64,000 bases of DNA from Cryptomeria japonica (GCF_030272615.1 NC_081408.1:620182476-620246475), one strand, 5' to 3'; shown: positions 9,192-21,560, counted from the stretch's first letter. Notes: generated by a model from the letters alone, not told the origin. Program-made: numbers and translations.

Positions 9192-11729
9192 GATGCACAT
9201 GATATCTAGAGTTGAATTTACCATGCAAATGTAAGATATGATTTTTTTTGAACTCTTAACAAATTGATTAAAAATTTCCAGATTTAGAACAATGTATCTT
9301 TCCTTTTTTTTTCCATGTAGCTAAAGTTAGAGATAGACTAATTAACTCTAGATTTATTTTCTACAAATAAATAATTGACAGAATTAAATAAATTTAACCA
9401 GCAACTATATTAGTCTAGAAAACATTGAAATAAAACTTAGAGATATGCATGTTGAATTTATTAAACCATGATATGTATTTGGACATAAATAATTAGATCT
9501 AAATGCAAAATTTTCTTTCACTAACATGCAAGCTTTCTACTTTACTTATTTCCCTTTTGTTTTTCATTATGCATAAGGAGATAAAATGAACCTTTATTTT
9601 CAAAACTAACATGCATGCTACAAATATTATTTCAGTAACTATAGGGAACTTAATCCAAGATAAGCATTTCTTTTTTGCAACAAAATAATACTTAACAAAA
9701 ATATTGCATTTCTTTAAAGTTTATTTAAAAGGCAATATAGTCAACATTACAAATGGGTGGGTTACCCAACTAGTCTCTCATTTCTATTAAATGAGGACTT
9801 AAATAAAATAGATACATTTTTTTTTTTTCAAAGTAAATACAACATGCAACTTCCATTTACATTTCTGCAACTAACATATAGCATCTTTTTTTTTTTAATT
9901 CTTTTTCTGCAACTTGATAAAAAACAACAACTCCTAGCTTGACTTTGTCCTTCCATTCCAAGCAACCTGCAAATAAATCATAAGGCTTGACCAAGGAGTG
10001 CTCACCTCCCAGCCTATGCTTACTAGAAGCCACCCCTGAGCTTGGAGAACCAAGCCCTAGACAGGTTACAGACATGCAAACACAACAAGCAAGGGAAAAA
10101 CATATAGCAAACACTTTCCCAACCAAGGCTACACTCCATCACAAAATGTGATGATTTTACATGGGTGGTAGTGGACCAAATACCCTGAGGAGACTGCAAG
10201 AATGGTAGAACACAATGCCACCTCATGGCAAACAAAGTTATTTCATAAGATCATTAACCGCACATTCATTTTTCCCCACAAGGCATTCATGCCATACTTT
10301 CTCCCCTTATGACCCCCAAATACACAAACCAGGCCATGCAGCAAGGGTTACAAATACACCCCTTGAGTTCACTCTCATAAAGAGAGTCTCTCATTCGAGG
10401 GCTATCAAAATTCTACCACCCGCAAGACCATCCTACTCTCTCAAGAGTAGAAGGCCTTGGTTACTCCCAAAGCACAGAAAATGCATACAAGAAAATAAAA
10501 GACAGATCACATAATAATAATTTTCACAAAAGAAAATACAAGAGAATCACTTTCACATACAACCAAACTTTCCAACATAGACATGCAACATAAAAAGAAA
10601 AGAGATGAACCAACCTTCAATCTGCCCAAAGGTATGCTAGAACTAATTTGAGGATGAGCAGCCCAAATCCACAACCCTCCCTTCTACACTTAGCCAAAAT
10701 TTTCGAATCCAAAAACCAACTTTTTAAAATGCATAGTCTCCAAAAATGGAGAGTGGGTGATTACCCACAAAATCTTTCATTCTTGCCTAAGAAGACCTCA
10801 GTGAGAGTTCTCACAGGTTTCTAAAACTGAAAAAGGAAAAAGTAAGAAAAAGATCAAAAATGATCTCTCATCAAAAGGGAAGGTTATCTAACCTAGATGG
10901 CACCTTCTAATTTTGAATTTTCGCACATCTTAGAAAACCTACTTTTTGGGATGACTAAACAGTCACATGGAAGTAGACACATGCCTAAAAACACTCCTAA
11001 CTCATAGGTATACCTTATGGGCTTTAGGAAACACCTTTAAACTACCCCTAGGAGTCCATTTGACCCCTTAAAAACCCATCTGAAGTTAAATTTTGGGTCC
11101 AACCTGTGTTGACCACTCCAAAGACTCTCTACCCAAGGAAAATTTAGAACCACATTCAAATGTTTGAAAAAACTATAGTTGAACAACTCCCTTCAAGAGA
11201 CAAGTCAAAATTCAAGACATAAATCAACACGTGTCAAGTGACACAATAAAATACATTACAAAATTACACATGGAAATTGTCTCTTGTTGGATTTAAATAA
11301 ATCAATAATAAAATTTAACACACATGCATCATTTACTATTACAAATAAAATACGATACATACAAGGTGTTGTCTCTCCAAATAGACAACCCCTGGCTTTA
11401 CGAACGTACATAGGTCTAGGTTTGGTTCTCCATAATATTTCCATGGTCACATGGATAATTTTCCGGTGCATCTCAATTACACATTAGTAATTCCAATAAC
11501 CTCATATAATATTAAACACATGAATAAGAATACACATCAAACACTCTGCATACAATTTACATTTAAACAAATCGATATATCTTATATCCAAATAAATCCA
11601 CATAAGCAATTATCATAATCCACATAATTCTGATCCATACATAAAACAAGCATCCTATTTCTATCATCATAGTAAGGTCCTACAATTCCAATAATGACAT
11701 ACATCATCACAAAGTAATCCTATCCTAGA

Positions 11730-11845
11730 ATCATATAGAGTTCTATATCTATAATGCATAGAAATGAAGCATCAATATATATCAATGTTATCCAAATCAT
11801 GGATCATATAAGTTCCAAATCCATAATGCATAAAAATAAAGCATC
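11730..11845. repeat. Diverged tandem duplication of ~73 bp
   Basis: Two related segments, 11730-11772 and 11803-11845, both start ATCATATA, contain ATAATGCATA and end AAGCATC, with several substitutions between them. They lie just left of the resumed gypsy pol, near the right edge of the foreign block. Confidence 0.65.
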
Positions 11846-11888
11846 CATAATAGTCTCAACATGAAAAATACTGAAATGCTAGGATGAG

Positions 11889-14740
11889 TTGGGGTTGGGC
11901 CTCACAAAACATGATCGTTATATCAAAAGGCAACAAGTGAGTCCAGATTCCTCTATGGGATATGAAAGATACAATATTGGGTCGGAAGATGATCCAAAGT
12001 TTGTATATATAGGTAATAGTTGTACTGTAGAGGATAAAGCTCAATTCATTCAATTGTTGTGTCAATACATTTATGTGTTGGCATATTCATTTGAGGATCT
12101 TAAATCTTTTCAACCAAAGGAGTTACAACATGATATTCTTCTCAAAGTTGGTGTCACTCATTTTAGGCAAAAGAAGAGGCAATGCAATCCAAAGATTTCA
12201 AGTACCATTCTTTTAGAGAATCATAAAATGTTAAATGCTTGAATTATTTTTCCTATTCATCATTCAACATGGATATCAAATATAGTTCAAGTACGCAAGA
12301 AGAATGGGCAGGTCCATATTTGTGTGGATTTCAAGAACTTGAATCAGTTGTCATTAAAGGATAATTATCCCTTGCCAGTTATGGATCAAGTTTTATAGAC
12401 AGTCACAGGATCTCAAATGATGTATGTGCTTGATAGATTTTCTAGGTACAACCAAATTGAGGTAAGTGAAGTTGATCAACACAAGACTACATTCACTACT
12501 CCATGGAACACATTTGCATATTATAGAATGTCTTTTGGATTGATAAATATGGGTTTTATTTTCTAAAGAGATATGGATCTATCTTTCTATGGCATTATTG
12601 GTAGGTTCGTTGTTGTTTATCTCAATGATCTCATGATTTTCTCCAAACATCATGAGAATCATCTTTATCATCTACAAGAGGTGCTTGAGAGATGTCGAAA
12701 GCATGGCATTTCTCTCAATCCCAAGAAATCAATTTTTGGAGTGACATAAGGGAATCTCTTGGAACACATAGCATCTAAAGAAGGGATTAAGATTGGGCTG
12801 AAAGGGTTAAATCTATCCAAAATCTTTTCCTACCCACCAGTAAGACAATAGTTCATTCTTTCTTCAGGAAGGTGAACTTTCTTCGCAGATTTATTCCTGA
12901 CTTTGCAGAAAAGACTCACCACATTGTTGATATAATGAAGGGAAAAGCTATTTTTTGTTAGAATACTGAAGGGAAAGTCACTTTCAATAAGATCAAGGAG
13001 GCTATCACTCATGCTCCAATTTTGGTTTGTCCTTATTACACTAAGGATTTTATCATGTATAGTTATGCTTCTGAGCATACAATGTTTGTTATCTTGATAC
13101 AAAAGAATAAAGAGGGAATTGAATCTCCTATTACTTTCATGAGTTACCCTTGAATTATCATGAGTTGAAATATTCTCATATGGAGAAACATGATTTTGTT
13201 GTGGTTAAGGCAATAAAATATTTCAGGTTCTACATCCTAAATTCTCATACACTTGACTTGGTTCCTAATACAGCAATTAAGTCAATCCTCACTCAACAAG
13301 AATTTTGCTCCAAGAGAGGTAATTGGGTTTCCTAAACTCAAGGATATGATCTTGAGATCAGGCCTACTAATCTCGTTCAAGGGAAAGGTTTGTGTCATCT
13401 CATGGCTGAAAAAGTTTAGTTAATCAAAGTAAGGAAAATGAAGTTCTTTAAAGTCTTCCTACTATGCTGTTTGTTAACAACATAAAAGAATGGTATTCTA
13501 ATATTGCTCATTTCCTTACATATGGAGTGTGTCCTTCCCATTTGAGTTACACGAAAAAAAGGAACATTAAGCTCAAGGCTGCAAACTTTGTTCTTTGGGA
13601 CAATGGTTTGTATAAGAAGAACATTGATGGTATCTTTTTGAGGTGCGTTGGAAAAGCACAATAGATGATATTGTTGGAGTCTTTTCACAACTTAGCTTGT
13701 GGTGGGAAATGTTTTGCACCTATGATAGCCCATAAGATTCTGCGGATAGGTATTATTGGCCTACACTTTTCCAAGATGCATATAAGTGGATACGTAAATG
13801 TGACCTTTGCCAATAATTTGTTGGAAAGAAAAAGCTAGCAGCTCTTCCTCTAAAACCAATTGTAATTGAAGAACCTTTCAAGCAATGGAGAATCAATTTC
13901 ATTGGTTCTCTTAATGCATCATCCAATGTAGGTCACACATATGTCCTCACGGCGATAGGTTACTTCACCAAGTGGGTAGAAGTTATCCCAATGAAACATG
14001 CTACTTCAAAAGTAGTATATCATTTCCTAAAGGAGAATATAATCTATAGATTTGGTGTTCCTCACAAGGTTGTGTCAGATAATGCAATTGCACTTTCTTC
14101 TTGTGAAGTAACATTTTTTTTAGTATGGCATTACCCTTGCACATTCATCTGATTATTATCCTCAAGGTAATGGTCAGACAAAATCCAGTAATAAAAACCT
14201 GGTGAGTATTATGAAGAAGCTTTTTGATGAAAATCAGAGGTTGTGGCACGAGGCTTTGTATGATTCTCTATGAATTGATCACATCACAACCAAGCAAGCT
14301 ATTGGTATGTCTCCATTTCAGTTTTTGTATGGGCTTGATGTTGAAATTCCTATTAATTTAGGGTTACTGGCCTTGAAGTTAACAAGAGCTATTGAAGATG
14401 AGACTTATCTAGATTCTATGAATAAGTAGATCATGTTCCTTACTCAGTTGGAGGAAAAATGTGCACAAGTGGTGGATTGTCTTGCAGAACATCAAAAGTA
14501 GGTCAAATCCATCTTTGACAAGAAAACAAAGCAAAAAATTTTCAAGGTTGGTGATCTTGTTCTTCTTTGAGACAAGAGGTGAGAACAAAAGGGCATGCAT
14601 GAAAATTTTGAAACTTTATAAATGGGTCCTTTCAATATTCATTAGGTATGTGGAGAATCAAGCTATCTTTTAGCATAACAATATGGAAGCCCATTTGTAT
14701 TGCCCCATAGTGGACATCATCTTAAAATTGTTCACTCGGT
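11889..14740 (+). pseudogene. Ty3/gypsy pol remnant: RT, RNase H, integrase
   Basis: The frame from 11889 has YNIGSEDDPKFVYIG and a conserved linker, then near 12270-12760 the RT core: RKKNGQVHICVDFKNLNQLS, DNYPLPVMDQ, TTFTTPWNTFAYYRMSFGL. The catalytic YLDD box reads YLND at about 12617-12628, so the first Asp is Asn. KSIFGVT and a later FFRKVNFLRRFIPDF block lead into RNase H. From about 13650 come integrase pieces: CDLCQ, YVLTAIGYFTKWVEVIPMKH, VPHKVVSDN and SPFQFLYGLDVEIPINLG. The first core motif reads INFIG where DFIG is usual. Many stops and frame changes occur. It is the right half of the gypsy pol begun at 7650. The core resembles non-chromovirus (Tat/Athila-like) pol, but I would not insist. 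Confidence 0.8.
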
Positions 14741-14744
14741 AAAG

Positions 14745-15185
14745 TTTGGAAAAACTTTGTAAATATTTGTACAGTTTTGTGTTTTCTTCTTTTTAGTGGT
14801 CTTTTGAGTTTTTAGTCGCTTGACTCTATGGCCCAATGTAACAGAAGAAGGCACTTAGAGATCTGATGTTCTACTCCTTCTAATAATTTCCTTGAATGAT
14901 CAAAAGATGTTCCTCAGTTAGATCTAGCTACTATCCCTGTTTTTTATTATGAAACAAAAACTGGAAAACCCTACGAATTTTTGTTCAAATTCGTACTTCA
15001 ACTCTCTAAGCTCATTTTTCAAGGAAATTGCTTGCCTCATTAGTCTTTTGAGATCTTTGTATTTGTTTCTTGATCCTAGTTTTGGTGGTCAATTCAAAAA
15101 GTAACTCAAAGTTGTTCTTTTTAATCTTTAAGTCTTTTGGTGCGAGATTAGAGTTTAAATCCGATATAGCATTGTCTTTAAGTCT
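14745..15185. other. Sequence 3' of gypsy pol, unassigned
   Basis: This AT-rich sequence follows the last gypsy coding and precedes the palindromic modules. It may be the gypsy 3' untranslated region or LTR. No LTR end or purine tract could be fixed, and no ORF of interest is present. Confidence 0.3.
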
Positions 15186-15188
15186 TTA

Positions 15189-15414
15189 GTGCAAAGTCAA
15201 ATTTCAAGTTCAACATTGCACCTTTCTAGCCTTTTTAGGTGTAATTTGGACCCATAAGTCTAAATTACACCACTTTGGTGTTCTATGTGCAAATTGGACT
15301 TATAGGTCCAGATTGCACCTTTTTGTGCTTTCATGTGCACCTTGGTGTATTTCAGGTTTATTATCCCAAAACATGCGTATTGATGTATTTCAAGTTTACA
15401 AACCTGAAATACAT
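15189..15414. repeat. Palindromic module array, piece 1
   Basis: At least three hairpin modules are visible: 15238-15271 (arms of 14 bp, one G-T type mismatch), 15287-15318 and 15383-15414, with a weaker one at 15189-15221. Each is about 32-34 nt, has a GGTGTAA or GTGCAAA-like left arm and a TTACACC or TTGCAC-like right arm, and a 3-6 nt loop. The middle sequence differs between modules while the two arms of one module still match. The array resumes at 48266 and again at 55117, after copia insertions. Confidence 0.7.
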
Positions 15415-15554
15415 ATTTATTTCTTACATTTAGGGGCATTTATTGGTTTAAGTCCATTTTTCTTTCATCTTCTTTTAGATTATTTTAATCTTATTTTGTT
15501 CTTGATCATCCAATGGTTTGTCATTTTGGATAGCTTTGGGGCTGGAGCTTTTCT

Positions 15555-16110
15555 AGTTGGACATTGTTGCTACTAGGATATGTTGTTGTCATTGATGTCA
15601 ACATATTCATGCTCCGATGACTGCAGATTGGTTTATTGGGATTATGGTTTGGTGTATGGAGTATTTCTTGTATCACTATATTCTTATATACTAGTGTTGG
15701 TGATCCAGTTTTGCATTTGGAGATGTTATTCTTTCATTTCATTCCTTCTGGATTGTAGTTTGAATCTTGTTGTAAGTCAATGAGACTTCCTTGGGGGTTG
15801 TATCCTTCCAGGTCATTATATTTTGAGCAGTGAGCTCTAAGAAGTGTGCCTGAATGTATGTGCATTCCCCATTGTAATATTTTCACATACTACTACAGAG
15901 TATAATCTTATTGTGGGTCGGTTCCCACCATGTTTTTTCCCTTAACTGGGTTTTCCACGTCAAAATATTGGTGTTGTGTTGTTCTATCAATTTGCTTATC
16001 TTTGTTATTGTTGTAGTTTATCATATCTATTTTTGTGGTTAAGTTAGAAGATCCGGTGAAAACTGATTCACCCCCCCCCTCTCAGTTTTCCCTCATTGTT
16101 GTTTCCAATA
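15555..16110 (+). repeat. 5' LTR of A, internally deleted
   Basis: This 556-bp LTR matches both ends of the 1,329-bp 3' LTR (46836-48164) and of the A2 LTR, but lacks the middle. The main junction lies at about 15715, where TTTTGCA meets TTTGGAGATG; in the 3' LTR these are about 730 bp apart, and GCA is shared at both sides. A second, roughly 30-bp gap lies just before. The GTGGTTTTTCCC-type module is kept near 15915-15960. Confidence 0.85.
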
Positions 16111-16128
16111 ATTGTTATCAGAGCTAGA
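16111..16128 (+). promoter_or_regulatory. Primer binding site of A
   Basis: ATTGTTATCAGAGC directly follows the LTR. It differs by one base from TGGTATCAGAGC, the complement of plant initiator tRNA-Met 3' end that copia elements use to prime minus-strand DNA. Confidence 0.8.
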
Positions 16129-16166
16129 TCCTCTGGAAGAATTGTAACCACTTAAGGAGATCTAGG

Positions 16167-17270
16167 ATGACAATCGAAGGTGTTATCTTTAAGAAGGAGA
16201 GTCTAAGATTTGATGGTAGTAAAAATGCTATATGGAAGAACCAGATGGAAGTGCACTTGAGATGTCTTGGAGAAGATTACTGGAAAATTAAAAAGAATGT
16301 CTATTCTACTCCTCTAAATGGACCGGTTACTACTAATGAGATCAAGGAAGCATTGTTGAGTACCTAGACTAATTCAGAGATGAAAAATGTAATGGGACTT
16401 CAGACTGCACATGAGATCTGGTAGAAGCTTGAGACCGTGTAGGAAGGAGATAAACAAATGAAAGTTGCTAAGTTGCAGAGTTTAAAAGGAAAATATGAGA
16501 TGTTGAAGATGGGAGAAGATGATAACATAAATACCTTTATGGATAACGTGAATTATCTTGTCCTAGGTATCAGCTGTGTCGGAGGAACCCTTGAAGAAGA
16601 TGAAATTGTTGCTAAGGTGTTGATATATTTGCCTCCTTACAAACATAAGGTAGTTTCTATAGATGAGATCCATAGTGTGACTAATGTGACAAGAGATATG
16701 TTGGTTGGAAAGATTGTTGCATTTGAGCTTAGCAAATTTGGTGAATCACATGGAAAGTTTGAGACAACATTTAGAGCATTTGTATCTGGTAAGTAAAAGT
16801 ATGAACCTGAAGAATACAAAATATAAAGATATGAAAGAGAAAGGAGAGAGATGGAAGAGCAAGAAAGAGATCTGGATGAGCTTGAAGCATTGATTTCCTG
16901 AAGATTGCCTAAAGGGACTTGTAAGTATGATGCAAAATTTCCCTTGAAAGGTTTCTCTTGCAATAAGGTAGGACATTTTTCTTCTAGATGCCCAAAGAGT
17001 GGCTAAGTATGATAGGCATGATAAATTTGATAAGCATGGTAGAAATGATAGATATGAAAAGCATGAGAAGTATGATAAGCCTTACAAGTCTAACTGGAAG
17101 TATAGGAATCAAAAGAACTGCTATTATGTTGTTGATGGAGGTGTTACCGATTTTCGAATTAGAAGGAGATGAATTTGTGTTTCTTGCCATTAAGGAAGAT
17201 GGACCGATACCTATTGATTCCACTAGCTGCTCTATTAAGGAAAACGCCTTAGCTGCTAAAGGTTGAAGAA
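16167..17270 (+). pseudogene. Copia gag of A (UBN2 type)
   Basis: The frame starts at ATG 16167 and has the copia gag opening FDGSKNAIWKNQMEVHLRCL, then after stops the core LKGKYEMLKMGEDDNINTFM and GGTLEEDEIVAKVL. A zinc-knuckle near 16950-16991 reads GFSCNKVGHFSSRC: the first of its four ligands is Gly, so it could not bind zinc normally. In-frame stops occur near 16365, 16423 and 16440 and again past 16790. The family protein forms the particle shell and binds RNA. The frame runs on into the protease region before element D cuts it. Confidence 0.85.
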
Positions 17271-17275
17271 AAAGA

Positions 17276-17316
17276 TGAATGGGTAATAGACAACAATTAT
17301 TCACATCATATGACCG
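17276..17316 (+). pseudogene. Protease start of A, cut by element D
   Basis: DEWVIDNNYSHHMT corresponds to the copia aspartic protease segment that normally holds DSG. Here the Ser-Gly is Asn-Asn, so the active-site triad is lost. The reading stops at 17316 where the LTR of D begins; the 5 bp GACCG (17312-17316) are repeated as GACCA after D at 31872-31876. Coding resumes there at 31877. Confidence 0.8.
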
Positions 17317-18558
17317 TGTTGGCATTATGGATGAATTGACTATGTGTTGCATTGATATTTTGTTATTGATGTCAACACTAGCTGTTATGGCTGGTTACCA
17401 GCAGACAAGTTCTGGTTACTGGTAGAAGATCTAGTCTTATCAGCAGAAGAGACTATCTATTGGACACTTCCGACATATTTGGATCAATGGAGTATGTTTG
17501 ATTTTATGTGTTACATACTTCTAGACCATGTTTTGGTCAATTGGTATTGACTTGGTAATCAGATGTTATCATACACTCTTGTAAACCCATACCGACATTG
17601 GTTAAAGGTTTAACCAGCAGAACTTTCATTGAGAAATCTTGACAGGATGCCTAAGTGGTGTTGGTGTGGCTTCTAGATGGATTTCAGAATGCTGAAGATG
17701 TTCTTTGATCGTGCCTCAACTGATTGAAGACATTGCTTTGGCGTGGTGGACGTAGATTAGGTCTGGTGCCTATCTAGGTTATGGATCGATATCATGTTAA
17801 CAATGTTCTCTACACGTTATCGGGATGATTTATGGATTGGTTATTGTTTTTTTGGTCTTAAGCTGACATGGCATATCATTGTAAAATGGATGTATGTAAT
17901 GATCTTATTGTAATATCTTTTAGGTGGCCTACCTAATTGGTTTAGGCCTTAGGGTTGGTATAAAATTATGTAAGATCTCATTATAGATTATGTGTCATGA
18001 TCTTGGAATGCAATATCATATGCGAAGGAGATTTGGTCGATCATAGGTGGTCGTATTGGGATTAAGGAAGAGGTCAAAGGCCTCTAGTATTGAGCTTAAC
18101 TAGGACTATAATCAGGCATGGTAGATGTTATCTCTGGTAGTTGATTATTCTGGATTGTTGTCCATTTATCTTGAGGTGGTTATATCCTCTTTGTAGTCAC
18201 TGAGACTCTTTTGTAATGAGAAGTACGCTCTAGGAAGTGTGCCTTCCTACATGTGCAAGCCCCTCATTGTATCACATACTTTTTGTAGAAGTATCATCTG
18301 ACTATGGGTAGGATTCCCATCATGGTTTTTCCCTTTCCGGGTTTTTCACATACAAATCATGATGTTATGTGGTATGGTTGCATTGTGTTGATTATTTGTC
18401 TCATTGTTAAGTTTAATTGCTTACCAGTATATTTTTTTTGTTATTTTGGTACTTAATGTTTATGTGATCTGGTTAAAGGTTATTAAGTGGATTAATTGAT
18501 ATAATCTATCAACAACTGATTCACCCCCCCCCTCAGTTGTTCACTGGTTATCCTAAAA
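17317..18558 (+). repeat. 5' LTR of D
   Basis: It begins TGTTGGCATTATGGATGAAT and ends TTATCCTAAAA; the 3' copy ends TTATCCTAATA, so the usual CA end has changed in both. Near 18530 lies the C-tract and CTCAGTTGTTCAC motif shared by all LTRs here, and near 18303-18350 the TGGTTTTTCCC...TTTTTCACAT module. Confidence 0.9.
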
Positions 18559-18575
18559 ATTGGAATCAAAGATTT
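18559..18575 (+). promoter_or_regulatory. Primer binding site of D, decayed
   Basis: ATTGGAATCAAAGA follows the LTR at the place where ATTGGTATCAGAGC would be; two changes from the tRNA-Met complement. Confidence 0.7.
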
Positions 18576-18616
18576 GGTCCTCTTTTGCAGAACCTTAACC
18601 ACTTGAGGTAGATCCT

Positions 18617-19181
18617 ATGGTAGCTAACACTTCAAATCCACCGGCAACTATCACGTTATCATTCTATTGTCTCTGCGCCGATTGCTTAGAAATCTGGGAG
18701 GGGCGTTGGATGAAGTGATGGTGAGACTTGGCCAATTGGATATAGATCTACAACTGTGGGATCTTGATCTCAATAGAAATCGAACTGTATTTTAATTTTC
18801 ACCCAAAACATAAATAGGCTTTGGAACTAAAATAGAACCTGGAAATGCTTTTGCAGCGGGGACCAAATTTGGATATTAATATGGTACTGAAATCCCCCAT
18901 TCACCTAGATGGTAAACCACCTCTGTTGCTAGCTTCGTATCTACTAGATCAATATGAGGCATTCATGCTTTTTTAAAGAAAAATCCCTAAGCTTGATGGA
19001 ACAAATTATGGGATATGGAAAATCTAAATGGAGACTCATATTAGATGTCTTGGCAAGGATATTTGGGAGATAATTGAGAAAGGATACACACCTTGTGATC
19101 TGGCATCTGGCAATCCTGCTCCTGCAAACCTAGACAAGAATATTGAAAATGATTGCAGAGCTAGAGAAGCCCTCTTGTGTG
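18617..19181 (+). pseudogene. Gag of D, N-terminal part before F
   Basis: An ATG at 18617 opens a short frame (MVANTSNPPATITLSF) that stops near 18717. The recognisable gag core only begins near 18980: PKLDGTNYGIWK, METHIRCLGKDIWEIIEKGY, then NDCRAREALLC. In element C the two parts are adjacent, so D carries about 300 extra bases (about 18650-18970) of unknown origin between start and core. A stop follows GIWKI. Coding is cut at 19181 by F and resumes at 26427. Confidence 0.7.
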
Positions 19182-20586
19182 TGTTGGCATATGATGAACT
19201 GGTATGATGATAATGTATGTTGTCATTGATGTCAATAAGTGAAAGTGAATCGGTATGAAGATTGGAAGAAGTTGTTATTGATTTTCAAGTAGGAGAACCA
19301 GTATGAAGGGATGAAGTGGACCGGTGTCAGGGATTCACTAAGTGTGACTACTGGTTGGTAGTCTCAACTCTAGGGTTTACGGTTTGGCAATCTAGCTTGT
19401 GCAATGCAACCGGTGATATTCTGTGATGAGTTAGCTAAAAGATAAGGATGAGATCGAGATGCCACGTCATTTTTGTGTACGTGAAGGATTTCCTTGAGGG
19501 TCTTGCATGTGAAGATCAATTGAAATGTCTACCTCGGGAATGAACAATCTTCTTAGCAATATGTGAAGAGAGCATGATGGGTTATTGATTTCCATATGCA
19601 GTGAAGAATGGACAATGTAGAATGACTTGTGATCTATTTGAGATTGTTTTATTCTATGCAAAGTGTTTGAATGGTCAGGATTGGACCGCTTGTAATTGTA
19701 AACCTAAAATGTTTAGGGTTTAGGGTTTATGCTACCGACCTAATTGTTGTCTGTAAGGTCGATGATGTTTGTTATTGTTTGTGTTGGAAAATGTTGTGTT
19801 TGTATCTGAGTGATGAGATACTTGCCAGACTAGTGAGTCAAAAACTGCAGAGTTTGATTGCAGAGTAGAAGAGCTAAAAAGGATCTACCTTAGCATGTAG
19901 TGTTGTTATCAGATAAGAGCTTTACATGTTATCTTCTAACCATTTCAACAATAGGAAAATCCCTTTACTGGTAGCTTTAATGGGCTTATTGCAAATCCTC
20001 TAATTAGGTGACTCAAGATCATTGAGTTCTTCAAATCCTATAGTGAGGTAACCTTTAACAGGGTATATAGCCATCCCTTAACCGGGTGATCTTTAACAGG
20101 ATCGGTTCCTAACTTATCCTTATTGTAAACTCTTTAATCAGACTAGGCTCCTAATAGAGAAAGCCTCAAAAGAGTTCAAAAACAAGCTTGTGGGTATTCA
20201 TCCCCACTGTGGTTTGTCCCATTTGGGTTTCCACGTGAAAAATCTACGTGAGTTGTGCATTTTTCATGTGATGATTGAGCAGTCTTTGTTTAGGTGAATA
20301 TACATGCAAATCTAATGGTTATGGTATTATTGATGCAACACATGCATGAGTATATTGGTGAAGTAGTTATCAAGTGTTGAATGTTATTTAAAGTATTCAG
20401 TTTTACTAGTTTAGCTATTTGAAGTCTTACTGTGTTTAACCGGTATTGCCATGGTTAAGTTCAATGATGAAGACAACCGGTTAGCATTGTTTTAACTTGA
20501 TAAGTTGTTGAGAAGTTTTAGTATGTACTGATTCACCCCCCCTCTCAGTATCGATTAGGGTATTTGTTGTTCATCATTATTCATCA
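19182..20586 (+). repeat. 5' LTR of F
   Basis: It starts TGTTGGCATATGATG and ends ATTATTCATCA. Between about 19945 and 20180 short motifs with TTAACCGGGTGA, CCTCTAATTAGGTGACTC and GGATCGGTTCC repeat in degenerate form. A CACCCCCCCTCTCAG tract lies near 20536. Confidence 0.92.
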
Positions 20587-20603
20587 ATTGGTATCAGAGC
20601 AAC
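20587..20603 (+). promoter_or_regulatory. Primer binding site of F
   Basis: ATTGGTATCAGAGCAAC starts right after the LTR and is an exact match to the initiator tRNA-Met complement (TGGTATCAGAGC). Confidence 0.9.
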
Positions 20604-20660
20604 TCTAGGTCCTCGGTGATATAAGCTTAACCGCTTGAGGTAAAGGATCCTACTTTAATA

Positions 20661-21560
20661 ATGAAGAGGGAAGGTCCTAAGTTTAATAGAGATAACTTCA
20701 AAATATGGAAGGATAGAATGAAGATTTATATCAAGAGTTTGAGTGCTCAACACTGGAGCTATGTTGAGAATACCTACGTAATCCCCATTGGCACTCTAAC
20801 CAATGATCAGAAAAGAGAGATTCAAGAAAATGGGCAAGTCATGGAAGCCCTTATTAGGAGCCTGTCTGATATTGAGTTCATTGATGTACAAGATAAGGAC
20901 ACTCTGGAAACCATGTATGATGGTGATGAGCATGTCAAGCAAGCAAGCTAAGGAAGAGATCCTTAGAGGAAAATTTGAAGACATGAGGATGGTTGAAGGA
21001 GAGACCATTCAGCAATATGGCATAAGGATCAAGATTGTGGTTGGAGATATCAAGAGCACTGGTGGAACAACTGATGATGTCACCATTGCCAGTAAAGTTT
21101 TGAGATCATTGTTACTGGTCTATGCAATCAGAGTTGCTGCTATTTAGGAGCTAAGGTCTGTCGACAAAACCAAGGTATCCTTAGACTCTATCATTGCAAA
21201 GTTGACTGCATATGAGCTGAATAGCTATGATGGTAGTGTTTAGAAGACTGAGTTAGCCTTTAGAGCATCTGCTACACCAACCAGAAAAGGAAAAGAAGTA
21301 AGTACCAGTTATGAATCCAGGCAATGCAGAGATATGGATGATGAAGAGATTTTGATGGAGTTTGAAGCTCTTCTTTCCAAGAGACTTCCAAAAGGCACTG
21401 GAAAATACAGACGTAAGCTTCCTTTAAAATGTTTTTCCTGCAATAAGATAGGACATATAGTTGTTAACTATCCTAACAATGACAATAAGGATAAATCGAA
21501 GAGGTTTAGAAAGTATAAAGGAGGAGGTAGGAGAAATTATCTTGTTGCAATGGATGAAGG
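20661..21560 (+). pseudogene. Copia gag of F
   Basis: ATG 20661 opens MKREGPKFNRDNFKIWKDRM, then ALIRSLSDIEFIDVQ, a frameshift near 20940, IVVGDIKSTGGTTDDVTIAS and RKLPLKCFSCNKIGHIVVN. The zinc knuckle near 21427-21470 ends in Tyr where the fourth ligand Cys belongs (CFSCNKIGHIVVNY). Stops lie near 21145 and 21241. Gag is the structural protein of the particle. It is continuous with the protease region that follows. Confidence 0.85.

Larger units (their letters stand above)
8025..11885. mobile_element. Unidentified ~3.9 kb block splitting gypsy pol
   Basis: The DNA between the two gypsy pol pieces has no pol homology. It is AT-rich at both ends, with a GC-rich island at 8870-9110. I could not find its exact ends or a target duplication. 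Read on the minus strand it has the feel of a long LTR: no long ORFs, T-rich tracts and leader-like sequence, so a solo LTR of a large gypsy element is possible. The open frames inside it (for example 9857-10126 minus, 10215-10514 plus) match nothing I know and are probably fortuitous. Confidence 0.4.

Noticed and set aside
10023-10235. Minus-strand ORFs with Cys-rich segments near 10 kb
   Set aside because: Short, overlapping in two frames, no signal peptide or domain that I can defend.
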